Source: Candidatus Amarolinea dominans
GTDB lineage: Bacteria; Chloroflexota; Anaerolineae; SSC4; Amarolineaceae
Direction of reading: 5' to 3'
NCBI GenBank assembly: GCA_016719785.1
Contig: JADJYJ010000007.1
Location: forward strand, 248,001 to 312,000
Length of the DNA: 64,000 nt
Position numbers and translations under genes: made by a program. The notes under the pieces were generated by a model. That model saw only the letters and a list, made by a program, of their open reading frames with translations. It ran no database searches and was not told where the DNA came from. This document shows positions 25,908 to 33,125 of this stretch, in pieces (positions within the stretch are counted from its first letter, which is position 1; each line of letters starts with the position of its first letter).

Positions 25908-27503
25908 CTAGGATGCACGCACCGCCATTGCCCAATAACCGCCGCTCATGCTGCGCAGCGTACTATCGGTGGCAAGAATGGCGAAGATTGGCCCCGGAGG
26001 TGAGCGCCGCACCAGGTTGACCGCGCTGTAGATCGTCTTGGCATGGACCGTGCCCTGCGGGCTTTTGCCTGCCAATTCCTGGGCCAACTGCCGCACCAGG
26101 CGGCTGAGTGGGACGCGCTCCGTCGCCAGGGTCTGACGGTACGCATCCAAGGCGCCCGGGCTGATCTCGGCGACCGTCAGATGTTCATCGTAATCGCAGT
26201 TGATGGACTGTTTTTGTAGGGCGAAGACCAACTCGCCGTCTCGGATCTCGGCGGTGCGCGACCATTCGCGGCGTGGGCGCCGCGGACGGAAGTCCACCAC
26301 ATATTCGAGCGGCTCGCGCGTGCGTTCCAGCGTGATGATGGCCCCAACCGGTAGCTTGTGCTGTTCTAACCAGCCGCCAAGACCGGCGATGTAGCGCCCT
26401 TCATGGCAGACAAAGGCCGCAAAGCGTGCGCCCCAGCGCCCATCAACCAGGGTGATCATCGTGCTGCGGCCGAGGCCACGCGGGAAGAATCCTTGCGCCC
26501 GACCACTCAAGGGCAACGTGCCAGAGCGCAGGTGGGGAAAGATCAGATTGAGCGTAATGGTCGGCACCACCATCGGTGTGTCCACGCTAATGCCGTCGGT
26601 TGACCATTCATCGTCCAGTTCCCATTCCTGTTGCAGCATCTCAACGCCCAGGGCCAGGCGATCATAGGGGATCGGTTCATAACGCAGGGCGCTTGGCGTC
26701 TGCCAGACTTCGGGCGGCTGCAGACGGCGCAGATACCATGACGGTTCGGTCCCGCTACCCACGTCATCGAAACGCTCGTCCTGGCGCAACCCGGCATTGG
26801 TTGAAAAACGACGCAGGTGCTCCGGCACTTCCGTCGGCAGACCCATCTCGGTCAGCAGCACAGTGGTCGTGATGGGCTGAGTCTTCATCTCGATGAGCGC
26901 CTCGGCAATGTTGAGATGCCCCACATGAACCTCGACGAGCGCCTCACGGGTCAGCCACTGATCCCCGTCTTGCACGAACGCCGGCTGAGTGCTGGCGCGC
27001 AGTTGCTCAACCAACGCCTTGCGCACACTGCCACCGTATTGACTGTACAGATCTCGCGGCGTCTGCAGCCGCTCGCCAGTTTCCACGGTTTCGCCATCGG
27101 TGCGGCTGAGGCGATGCGCGGTCTTGAGGCTACCGGCAAATTCACGTGGTTCCGCTTGTCCTTCCAGCATCACCTGGACAACGTCGAACTCGCCGTGTTC
27201 AGGATTCGAGCCTTTGCGTACACTGGTGATCGTTCCCAGGGTGTACTCAAAGGCGGGAAAAACCACCTGTTGGCCCGTGCGATAAGCCTTGCTAGGTTGG
27301 TAAATCTCGCCTTTGCTCAGCTCGCTGCGGATCTTGCTCTCTTCACGCTGGCAGCGATACTCAATTAGCGCCAGGGTCAGTGCTTCAGAGGTCTGCGGAG
27401 TCTCTTTCTCCAGGAGATAGTTTCCGAGGTACTCCAAATCATCGAGATTGATCTTGAACGATTCACGCCAATAGGCGGTAGTCTGCGTATTACGACGAAT
27501 CAC
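25908..27503 (-). CDS. Large hypothetical protein in the chelatase operon
   Basis: A 531-residue protein of unknown family, first gene of the four-gene operon. The N-terminus (about 1-60) is helical; residues about 75-180 look beta-rich (PSKAYRTGQQVVFPAFEYTLG, FDVVQVML) and the C-terminal 300 residues carry several beta-strand and proline segments. No membrane helix or enzyme motif is visible. Transcription from the divergent promoter at 27572-27600 covers all four genes, with spacings of 35, 31 and 50 nt. Co-occurrence suggests a substrate or scaffold for the AAA+/VWA machine. Confidence 0.6.
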   Translation of the reverse strand: MIRRNTQTTAYWRESFKINLDDLEYLGNYLLEKETPQTSEALTLALIEYRCQREESKIRSELSKGEIYQPSKAYRTGQQVVFPAFEYTLGTITSVRKGSNPEHGEFDVVQVMLEGQAEPREFAGSLKTAHRLSRTDGETVETGERLQTPRDLYSQYGGSVRKALVEQLRASTQPAFVQDGDQWLTREALVEVHVGHLNIAEALIEMKTQPITTTVLLTEMGLPTEVPEHLRRFSTNAGLRQDERFDDVGSGTEPSWYLRRLQPPEVWQTPSALRYEPIPYDRLALGVEMLQQEWELDDEWSTDGISVDTPMVVPTITLNLIFPHLRSGTLPLSGRAQGFFPRGLGRSTMITLVDGRWGARFAAFVCHEGRYIAGLGGWLEQHKLPVGAIITLERTREPLEYVVDFRPRRPRREWSRTAEIRDGELVFALQKQSINCDYDEHLTVAEISPGALDAYRQTLATERVPLSRLVRQLAQELAGKSPQGTVHAKTIYSAVNLVRRSPPGPIFAILATDSTLRSMSGGYWAMAVRAS

Positions 27504-27571
27504 CCCGTCTATCCTCCTCCGTGTGGTGTCAGCTTATGCATCTTTTTCGGTTTCTAATGTAAATCTTCACA

Positions 27572-27600
27572 ATTTTAGCAGTTTGCCGCGCCTTTGACAA
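27572..27600 (-). promoter_or_regulatory. Sigma-70-type promoter of the AAA+/VWA operon
   Basis: Minus strand TTGTCA (27600-27595), 17-nt spacer, TAAAAT (27577-27572), about 70 nt before the ATG at 27503. Confidence 0.7.
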
Positions 27601-27616
27601 ATGCGTGCAGAGGTCT

Positions 27617-27645
27617 TTGTCAAGCATCCTGTCCGTTGGTATAAT
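27617..27645 (+). promoter_or_regulatory. Sigma-70-type promoter of the SH3b-ligA operon
   Basis: TTGTCA (27617-27622), 17-nt spacer and TATAAT (27640-27645), about 97 nt before the ATG at 27742. It is divergent from the AAA+/VWA promoter. Confidence 0.75.
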
Positions 27646-27741
27646 TGGCGGGTAACAGACAGCCTCCGCAGGGGGCTCTGTTGACTCCCCGTCTGCTCGT
27701 TCGAGCCTGGGGAACCCTGACCAGAAGTGGAGGCATTTTTC

Positions 27742-28389
27742 ATGACGTATGACTCTGAGAACAACCGATCGGCGCCTGCTGACTGGAATGATTCGGCCGA
27801 CGACACCGGCGCGACTGATGCTGACGTTGACGCTGACGCTGACGTTGATGCCGACGGCTGGGACAATCAGCCGAATTTCGCAGCCGGAGCGTCCCGTAGC
27901 CCTGGCCTGTTAGCTTGGGTAGCCGGTGGCGTGGTGCTGGCGTTGATCGTCCTGGCGTTGATCTGGGGCATCAGCGGCTTTGGCCGCGTGGAGCCAACCG
28001 CTACCCCAACCCCAACCCTGGTGACGGTCTTTCAAGCCACGGCCACGCCAACCATGCTTGCCGGCGCCGTCATCACACCGACGGCCGATCTGTCTTTTAC
28101 CGCCACGCCGACGCCGGCGCCGATCCCTGCCACTCAGATTCGCATGGGCGGACGTGTGCGCGTCGTCAACGCGAATCCGGAAGGGATCAGCGTCCGCTTT
28201 GGCGCCGGTCAGGGCAATGCACGCATGACAACCCTGTACGATGGCGTTGAACTGACGGTCATGGAGCCGCCGGCCGGTTACACCGATCCCTACCCCACGA
28301 TAGCCGACGGCTTCACCTGGTGGCGCATCCGCATGGACGATGGCACTGTCGGCTGGATGGCTTCCGCCTGGCTGCAGCCGATCAATTGA
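27742..28389 (+). CDS. Membrane-anchored SH3b-domain protein with an Asp/Ala repeat N-terminus
   Basis: A 215-residue protein. The cytoplasmic N-terminus is acidic with DADVDADAD-type repeats (encoded by a GATGCT/GACGTT microrepeat), a single helix spans about 59-80, then a TP-rich spacer and a C-terminal SH3b domain (VRVVNANPEGISVRFG, DGFTWWRIRMDDGTVGWMA). It is presumably anchored in the membrane with SH3b facing the cell wall. GGAGG ends about 10 nt before the ATG. It leads the ligA operon. Confidence 0.78.
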   Translation: MTYDSENNRSAPADWNDSADDTGATDADVDADADVDADGWDNQPNFAAGASRSPGLLAWVAGGVVLALIVLALIWGISGFGRVEPTATPTPTLVTVFQATATPTMLAGAVITPTADLSFTATPTPAPIPATQIRMGGRVRVVNANPEGISVRFGAGQGNARMTTLYDGVELTVMEPPAGYTDPYPTIADGFTWWRIRMDDGTVGWMASAWLQPIN

Positions 28390-28396
28390 ACCCAGT

Positions 28397-30436
28397 ATGA
28401 CCATGGATCTGATGCAAAAAGCCGCCGCCCTACGCCAGGCGCTCAACTATCATGGCTATCTCTACCACGTGCTGGACGCGCCGCAGATTAGCGACGCGGA
28501 ATATGACGCGCTGTTGAACGAACTGCGGCGCCTGGAGGCTGATCATCCAGAGCTTCAGGCCGCGGATTCACCCACGCAGCGGCTGGGTGGCTGGGTGGCC
28601 GATCGCTTTGTCAAGGTGCGCCACCCGCAGCCGATGCTCAGCCTGAGCAATGCCTTCAATCCCGGTGAACTGCGCGCCTGGCGTGAGCGCACCCTGCGCT
28701 TGCTGTCGCCTGAGGTGGGCCAAACGCTCAGCTATGTGGTTGAGCCGAAGATTGATGGCCTGACCGTGGTGCTGCACTATGACAACGGCCGCTTTGTCCT
28801 CGGCGCCACGCGCGGTGATGGCACGGAGGGCGAGGACATCACCGCCAACCTGCGCACCGTGCGCGGCCTGCCGCTGACCATCCCGCTGACGGGTAAGCAG
28901 CCCGCGCCGGCTCGCCTGGTGGTGCGCGGCGAGGCGTATGTCAACGTGGCCGACTTTCAACGCTTCAACGAACAGAGCGCCGCGCAGGAAGGACGCACCT
29001 ATGCCAACCCGCGCAACTTCGCGGCCGGCGCGCTGCGCCAGCTTGACTCCGCGATCAGTGCGCAGCGCCCCTTGCGCCTGTGGGCCTACCAGGTGGTGGT
29101 ACTCGAAGGCGCAGCACCGTTGGCCACGCAGTGGGACGCGTTGACTTTTCTGCGCGACCTGGGCTTCCCGGTGATCTCCCTGGGCGAGCACATTCGCCTC
29201 TTCGACGACTTCGAGCCGTTGGTGGATTACGTGGTCGCCTGGGAAGATCAGCGTCAGGCGTTGCCCTATGAAACTGACGGCCTGGTCATCAAGATCAACC
29301 AGGTGGCGCTGCACGAGGAATTGGGCTTCGTGGGTAAAGAGCCGCGCTGGGCCACCGCCTACAAATACCCGGCGCACGAGGTGATCACCCGCCTGCTCGA
29401 CATTCAGGTCAACGTGGGCCGCACCGGTTCGATCAACCCCTTTGCCGTGTTGGAACCGGCGGCCGTGGGCGGTGTGATGGTGCGCAACGCCACGCTGCAC
29501 AACGCTGACTATGTCGCGGAACTGGACTTGCGCATCGGCGACCGCGTGATCATCAAGCGGGCCGGCGAGGTCATTCCGCAGGTGCTGCGCTCCTTGCCGG
29601 AACTGCGTGACGGCTCCGAGCGCGTCTGGACGATGCCGGAGAAATGCCCGGTCTGCGGCGAGGCGATCCAGCGGCCGGCCGGCGAGGCAGCCTACCACTG
29701 CGTCAACAGCGCGTGCCCGGCGCAATTGGTGCGCGGCATCGAGCACTTTGTGTCGCGGGGCGCGATGGACATCGAGGGCTTTGGCATCCGCCAGGCCGAG
29801 TTGTTCGTGCAACTGGGCTTTATTACCGATCTGGCCGACATCTATTACCTGCATGAGCGCAGGGCTGAGCTGCTGGGCCGGGAAGGTTTTGGCGAGAAGA
29901 AGGTCAGCAACCTGCTGAGCGCCATCGAGGCGTCGAAGGAACGCCCCTTCAGCCGTTTGCTCAACGCGCTGGGCATTCACGGCGTCGGCGCGGTGGGCGC
30001 GGAGACTATCGCCAGTCATTTTGGCGGTATCGAAGCGTTGCTGACCGCCACCGCGGATGACCTCAGCCAGATCAGCGGCGTGGGGCCGGTGCTGGCCGCC
30101 AGCGTGGTGGATTGGTTCAGCCACGCGCCGAACCGGCGGACGATCGAGCGCCTGCGCGCCGCGGGCGTGCGCCTGGCCGCAGACGCACCGGCCCTGGTCG
30201 GGCCGCAGACATTCGCAGGCATGACGTTCGTCATCACCGGCACGTTGGAAGGCCTGAGCCGCGACGGGGCCAAAGCTCTGATCGAGGCCCAGGGCGGCAA
30301 AGTGACCGATTCTATGAGCAAGAAGACCAATTATCTGCTGTTGGGCACAAACCCCGGCAGTAAGGCGGCGAAGGCGGCCGGCCTGGGCGTTCCTACGATC
30401 AGCCTGGATGATCTGCTGCGCCTGCTGCACGCCTGA
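28397..30436 (+). CDS. ligA: NAD-dependent DNA ligase LigA
   Basis: A 679-residue ligase with all LigA domains: Ia (YHVLDAPQISDAEYD), the adenylation domain with the AMP lysine in EPKIDGL (about Lys118), the OB fold, a Cys4 zinc finger (CPVCGEAI and CVNSACP), helix-hairpin-helix repeats, and a C-terminal BRCT domain (FVITGTLEGLSRDGAKAL). It seals nicks in DNA using NAD+. The gene starts 7 nt after the SH3b gene's stop, with ATG at 28397 and alternatives at 28403 and 28412. Full length matches the family. Confidence 0.97.
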   Translation: MTMDLMQKAAALRQALNYHGYLYHVLDAPQISDAEYDALLNELRRLEADHPELQAADSPTQRLGGWVADRFVKVRHPQPMLSLSNAFNPGELRAWRERTLRLLSPEVGQTLSYVVEPKIDGLTVVLHYDNGRFVLGATRGDGTEGEDITANLRTVRGLPLTIPLTGKQPAPARLVVRGEAYVNVADFQRFNEQSAAQEGRTYANPRNFAAGALRQLDSAISAQRPLRLWAYQVVVLEGAAPLATQWDALTFLRDLGFPVISLGEHIRLFDDFEPLVDYVVAWEDQRQALPYETDGLVIKINQVALHEELGFVGKEPRWATAYKYPAHEVITRLLDIQVNVGRTGSINPFAVLEPAAVGGVMVRNATLHNADYVAELDLRIGDRVIIKRAGEVIPQVLRSLPELRDGSERVWTMPEKCPVCGEAIQRPAGEAAYHCVNSACPAQLVRGIEHFVSRGAMDIEGFGIRQAELFVQLGFITDLADIYYLHERRAELLGREGFGEKKVSNLLSAIEASKERPFSRLLNALGIHGVGAVGAETIASHFGGIEALLTATADDLSQISGVGPVLAASVVDWFSHAPNRRTIERLRAAGVRLAADAPALVGPQTFAGMTFVITGTLEGLSRDGAKALIEAQGGKVTDSMSKKTNYLLLGTNPGSKAAKAAGLGVPTISLDDLLRLLHA

Positions 30437-30465
30437 AGCAAACGATACTTGAGGACGAGGTACCT

Positions 30466-31704
30466 GTGGCGAATTCTCATTCTCGCCTGAGCGAAGAGAT
30501 CAGGCTCGAAGGGCATATTATTGACTCCTTGATCCTGCCGCGTGTGATGGATGTCATCATGGACGCGGGGGGCAACTTCGATGTGCTCGAAGTGGACGTG
30601 GGCACGCATAAGCACGCGGTCAGCCTGGCGCGTATGAAGGTTCTTGCCGACACGCAGGAGCAGATGGATCATATCATCACTGCGCTGCAGGAATTGGGCG
30701 CGCAGTTGGTCAACAGCGACGACGCGCATGTGACGCCAGCGCCGACAGACGGCGCGCTGCCAGATGCCTTCTATTCCACAACCAACCTGCCGACCGAGGT
30801 GCGCCTGGGCGGACGCTGGCAGTCTGTGGAAGGCACGGAGATGGACCTGGTGGTGGTGGTGGCCCCGGACCAGGGCCGGGCGCACAACGTGCCGATCTCA
30901 GAGGTCAAACAGGGTGATTTGGTCGTCGTGGGGCACAGCGGTATCCGCGTACTGCCGCCGCAGCGCCAGCGTGAGCAGGAAGTCTTCAGCTTCATGCGCA
31001 ACGAAGTCTCATCGGAGCGGCCGAACAAGCTGGCGATTGCCCAGATTGCGCGCACCATGCGCCAGGTGCGCGAGGCCGGGCAGCGCATCTGCTTTGTGAT
31101 CGGCCCGGCCATCATTCACAGCGGCGCGGGGCCGTACATGGAGCGCCTGATTCGCAGCGGCTATGTGCAGGTGCTCTTTGGCGGCAATGCCATCGCCGTG
31201 CATGATGTCGAGTCGCAGCTCTTCGGCACCTCGCTCGGCATCAACCTGACCAACGGGCTGCCCGTGCCCGGCGGTCACAGCCATCACATGCGCGCGATCA
31301 ATGCTATGCGGCGCATCGGTTCGATCAAGCGCGCGGTGGAGAGCGGTTTCCTGCGCAGCGGCCTGATGGCGGAGGCCTATCGCAGTGGCATTGACATGGT
31401 GCTGGCCGGCTCCGTGCGTGATGACGGCCCCATGCCCGATGTCATCGGCGATATGGGCGAGGCGCAGCGCCAGATGCGCGCCGCGCTACATGGCGTGGAG
31501 ATGTGCATCATGCTGGCCACCATGCTGCATTCGATTGGCACCGGCAACCTGCTCGCCAGCCATGTCAAGGTGGTGGCGGTGGACATCAACCCGGCCACGG
31601 TGACTAAGCTGGCGGACCGCGGTTCGTTCCAGGCGGTTGGCATCGTGACCGATGCGGAACTGTTCTTGCGCGAGCTGGTCGAAGAGCTCGACCTGCCAGA
31701 ATAG
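30466..31704 (+). CDS. TIGR00300 family protein (LOR/SDH domain; ornithine-cyclodeaminase-like)
   Basis: A 412-residue protein of the TIGR00300 family (LOR/SDH bifunctional-type domain; archaeal and cyanobacterial relatives such as AgrE C-terminal halves act as ornithine cyclodeaminase). Key stretches are EGHIIDSLILPRVMDVIMDAGG at the start (about 15-36), PNKLAIAQIARTMRQV and VVVDIN-like VVAVDINPATVTKLADRG (NAD-binding). It starts at GTG 30466 with GAGG upstream. The organism may use it to turn ornithine or a related amino acid into proline. Assignment to a precise substrate is not possible here. Confidence 0.85.
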   Translation: MANSHSRLSEEIRLEGHIIDSLILPRVMDVIMDAGGNFDVLEVDVGTHKHAVSLARMKVLADTQEQMDHIITALQELGAQLVNSDDAHVTPAPTDGALPDAFYSTTNLPTEVRLGGRWQSVEGTEMDLVVVVAPDQGRAHNVPISEVKQGDLVVVGHSGIRVLPPQRQREQEVFSFMRNEVSSERPNKLAIAQIARTMRQVREAGQRICFVIGPAIIHSGAGPYMERLIRSGYVQVLFGGNAIAVHDVESQLFGTSLGINLTNGLPVPGGHSHHMRAINAMRRIGSIKRAVESGFLRSGLMAEAYRSGIDMVLAGSVRDDGPMPDVIGDMGEAQRQMRAALHGVEMCIMLATMLHSIGTGNLLASHVKVVAVDINPATVTKLADRGSFQAVGIVTDAELFLRELVEELDLPE

Positions 31705-31717
31705 GCGATGAAACCTG

Positions 31718-32254
31718 ATGCTCGATCCTTTTTTTCACCCTGAGACGATTCATCGTTCCGTCTTCATCGCGCCCGGCGCCATCATCACCGGCCAGGTGAC
31801 GCTGGGGCCGGAGTCATCGGTGTGGTTCGGCTGCGTGTTGCGCGGCGATGTCAACACGATCACCATCGGCGCGCAGTGCAACATCCAGGACGGCTGCATC
31901 CTGCACGTGGATGGGGACAAGCCTCTGCGCCTGGGTGACCGTGTCAGCCTGGGGCACGGCGCCATCGTGCATGGATGTACGGTGGAAGACGACGTGCTGA
32001 TCGGCATTCGCGCCACCGTGCTCAGCGGCGCGTTGATCGGCCACGGCTCGCTGATCGGCGCGGGCGCGCTGGTGCCTGAAGGCATGGTGGTGCCGCCCCA
32101 TTCGTTGGTGCTCGGTCTGCCCGCCAAAATCGTGCGGCCGGTCAGTTCGGAGCAGGCCGCCATGATTCGTCGCATCGCGCAGTCCTACGTCCAATCCAGC
32201 CGCGCCTACCTGGCCGGCCGCAGCGCGCCCTCCCCCCAGGTTACGCTGGCATGA
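31718..32254 (+). CDS. Gamma carbonic anhydrase-like hexapeptide-repeat protein
   Basis: A 178-residue left-handed beta-helix protein. Repeats such as IAPGAIITGQVTLGPESSVW, and the His positions in ILHVDGD and LGHGAIVHG match the gamma-class carbonic anhydrase (YrdA/PaaY) family, giving three metal-binding His. It probably forms a trimer. The catalytic proton-shuttle Glu residues of Cam are not clearly present, so activity is unproven. It begins 13 nt after the previous stop. Confidence 0.87.
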   Translation: MLDPFFHPETIHRSVFIAPGAIITGQVTLGPESSVWFGCVLRGDVNTITIGAQCNIQDGCILHVDGDKPLRLGDRVSLGHGAIVHGCTVEDDVLIGIRATVLSGALIGHGSLIGAGALVPEGMVVPPHSLVLGLPAKIVRPVSSEQAAMIRRIAQSYVQSSRAYLAGRSAPSPQVTLA

Positions 32255-32901
32255 CTTTGTTGCCGGATACCCCTACCGAATTGGCGGCGCAGGCGCGCAG
32301 CCTGGGCCAGCAGAGCCGCGCGGCCGAAGACCGTGGCGATCTGGCGGCCGCGCTGGCGCTGAACGAGGCGGCCGCGGCGCGTTTCCTGCAAGCCGGTGAT
32401 GCGCCGGGGCTGCTGGTGGCCTATCGCAGCCAGGCGCTGATTCTGCTGCGCCTGGCGCGCCTGGATGAGGCGTGCAGTCAACTGGCGCGCGCGCTGGCGT
32501 TGGCGTTGCAAATGGATGCGGAGTTTGTGTGGGATACCGTGGGGCAGGTCGTAGGCGTGGCCGGCTTTCTGGCGCAAGAACAGGCGGCGCAATTGCTGAC
32601 GCTGGGAGCAGTGCTGCGCAGCGCGCTTCAGCACGTGCAGACCGTGCGCGGTGACTACCCGCTGGACCTGCGCGGCCCGGTGGAGGTGGCAACGGCCCTG
32701 AGCAACATCTACGCGGCGATGGGCCTGCTCGATGCCTCGGTGCAGGGTCGCGAGTCGCTGTCCCAGCAGGAGGTCGAGCGCGTACGCGTGGATGCGCTGA
32801 CGCAGGCGTGGGCCGTGGATGCACTCAGCCGCCAGACGTGGGGCCTGGTCCCGTGGCTCAAAGCCTGGCTGGCGGCGCGGGGTCTGCGTGCAGAGGACTG
32901 A
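32251..32901 (+). CDS. Helical/TPR-like hypothetical protein
   Basis: A 216-residue Ala/Leu-rich helical protein; pairs of helices such as LNEAAAARFLQAGDAPGLLV and RLDEACSQLARALALAL have TPR-like spacing. The start overlaps the previous gene by 4 bp (ATGA), so they are translationally coupled. It ends the operon 9 nt before inverted-repeat element C. Confidence 0.65.
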   Translation: MTLLPDTPTELAAQARSLGQQSRAAEDRGDLAAALALNEAAAARFLQAGDAPGLLVAYRSQALILLRLARLDEACSQLARALALALQMDAEFVWDTVGQVVGVAGFLAQEQAAQLLTLGAVLRSALQHVQTVRGDYPLDLRGPVEVATALSNIYAAMGLLDASVQGRESLSQQEVERVRVDALTQAWAVDALSRQTWGLVPWLKAWLAARGLRAED

Positions 32902-32910
32902 TCGTTAAGC

Positions 32911-32984
32911 TATACTGCAAGCGGGCATGAATTGCGCCTGACCCCTTAGGCGGAAAAGTGAAGCCTATTCCCGCTTGCAGTATA
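32911..32984 (-). repeat. 74-bp terminal-inverted-repeat element, copy C (inverted)
   Basis: Ends TATACTGCAAGCGGG (32911-32925) and CCCGCTTGCAGTATA (32970-32984) are perfect inverted repeats. The interior is the reverse complement of copies A and B. It is placed immediately after the ligA operon's last gene, where it could serve as a terminator. Confidence 0.87.
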
Positions 32985-33011
32985 TCGGCATGACCGAAAC
33001 CCATACCGTTG

Positions 33012-33059
33012 CAGCGCCGCACTGAAGCTATAGCCCGCGCCCGCGAGCTGGGTTTGTTG
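33012..33059 (+). pseudogene. Remnant: last 16 codons of a LuxR-type regulator
   Basis: The bases encode QRRTEAIARARELGLL, matching the C-terminal end of the other LuxR genes here (QSRTEAIARARELGLL). Nothing else of the gene is left; it sits beside element C and just upstream of the first complete regulator gene. Confidence 0.75.
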
Positions 33060-33091
33060 TATAGAAGATCGTGGCTGATTTGGGATGCTGT

Positions 33092-33119
33092 TTGAGTTTG
33101 GGGAGGCGTGCTGTATAAT
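33092..33119 (+). promoter_or_regulatory. Leaderless promoter of the first MalT-type regulator
   Basis: TTGAGT (33092-33097) and TATAAT (33114-33119) are followed by exactly 6 nt and the ATG at 33126. The same TATAAT-N6-ATG and a GGGGCGTG-like upstream box recur before the genes at 44099 and 48381. The mRNA should start at or next to the ATG, without a ribosome binding site. Confidence 0.65.
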
Positions 33120-33125
33120 TGATCC

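Noticed and set aside
28568..30430. A 620-codon open frame on the minus strand
   Set aside because: Antisense shadow of ligA, whose domains are unmistakable on the plus strand.
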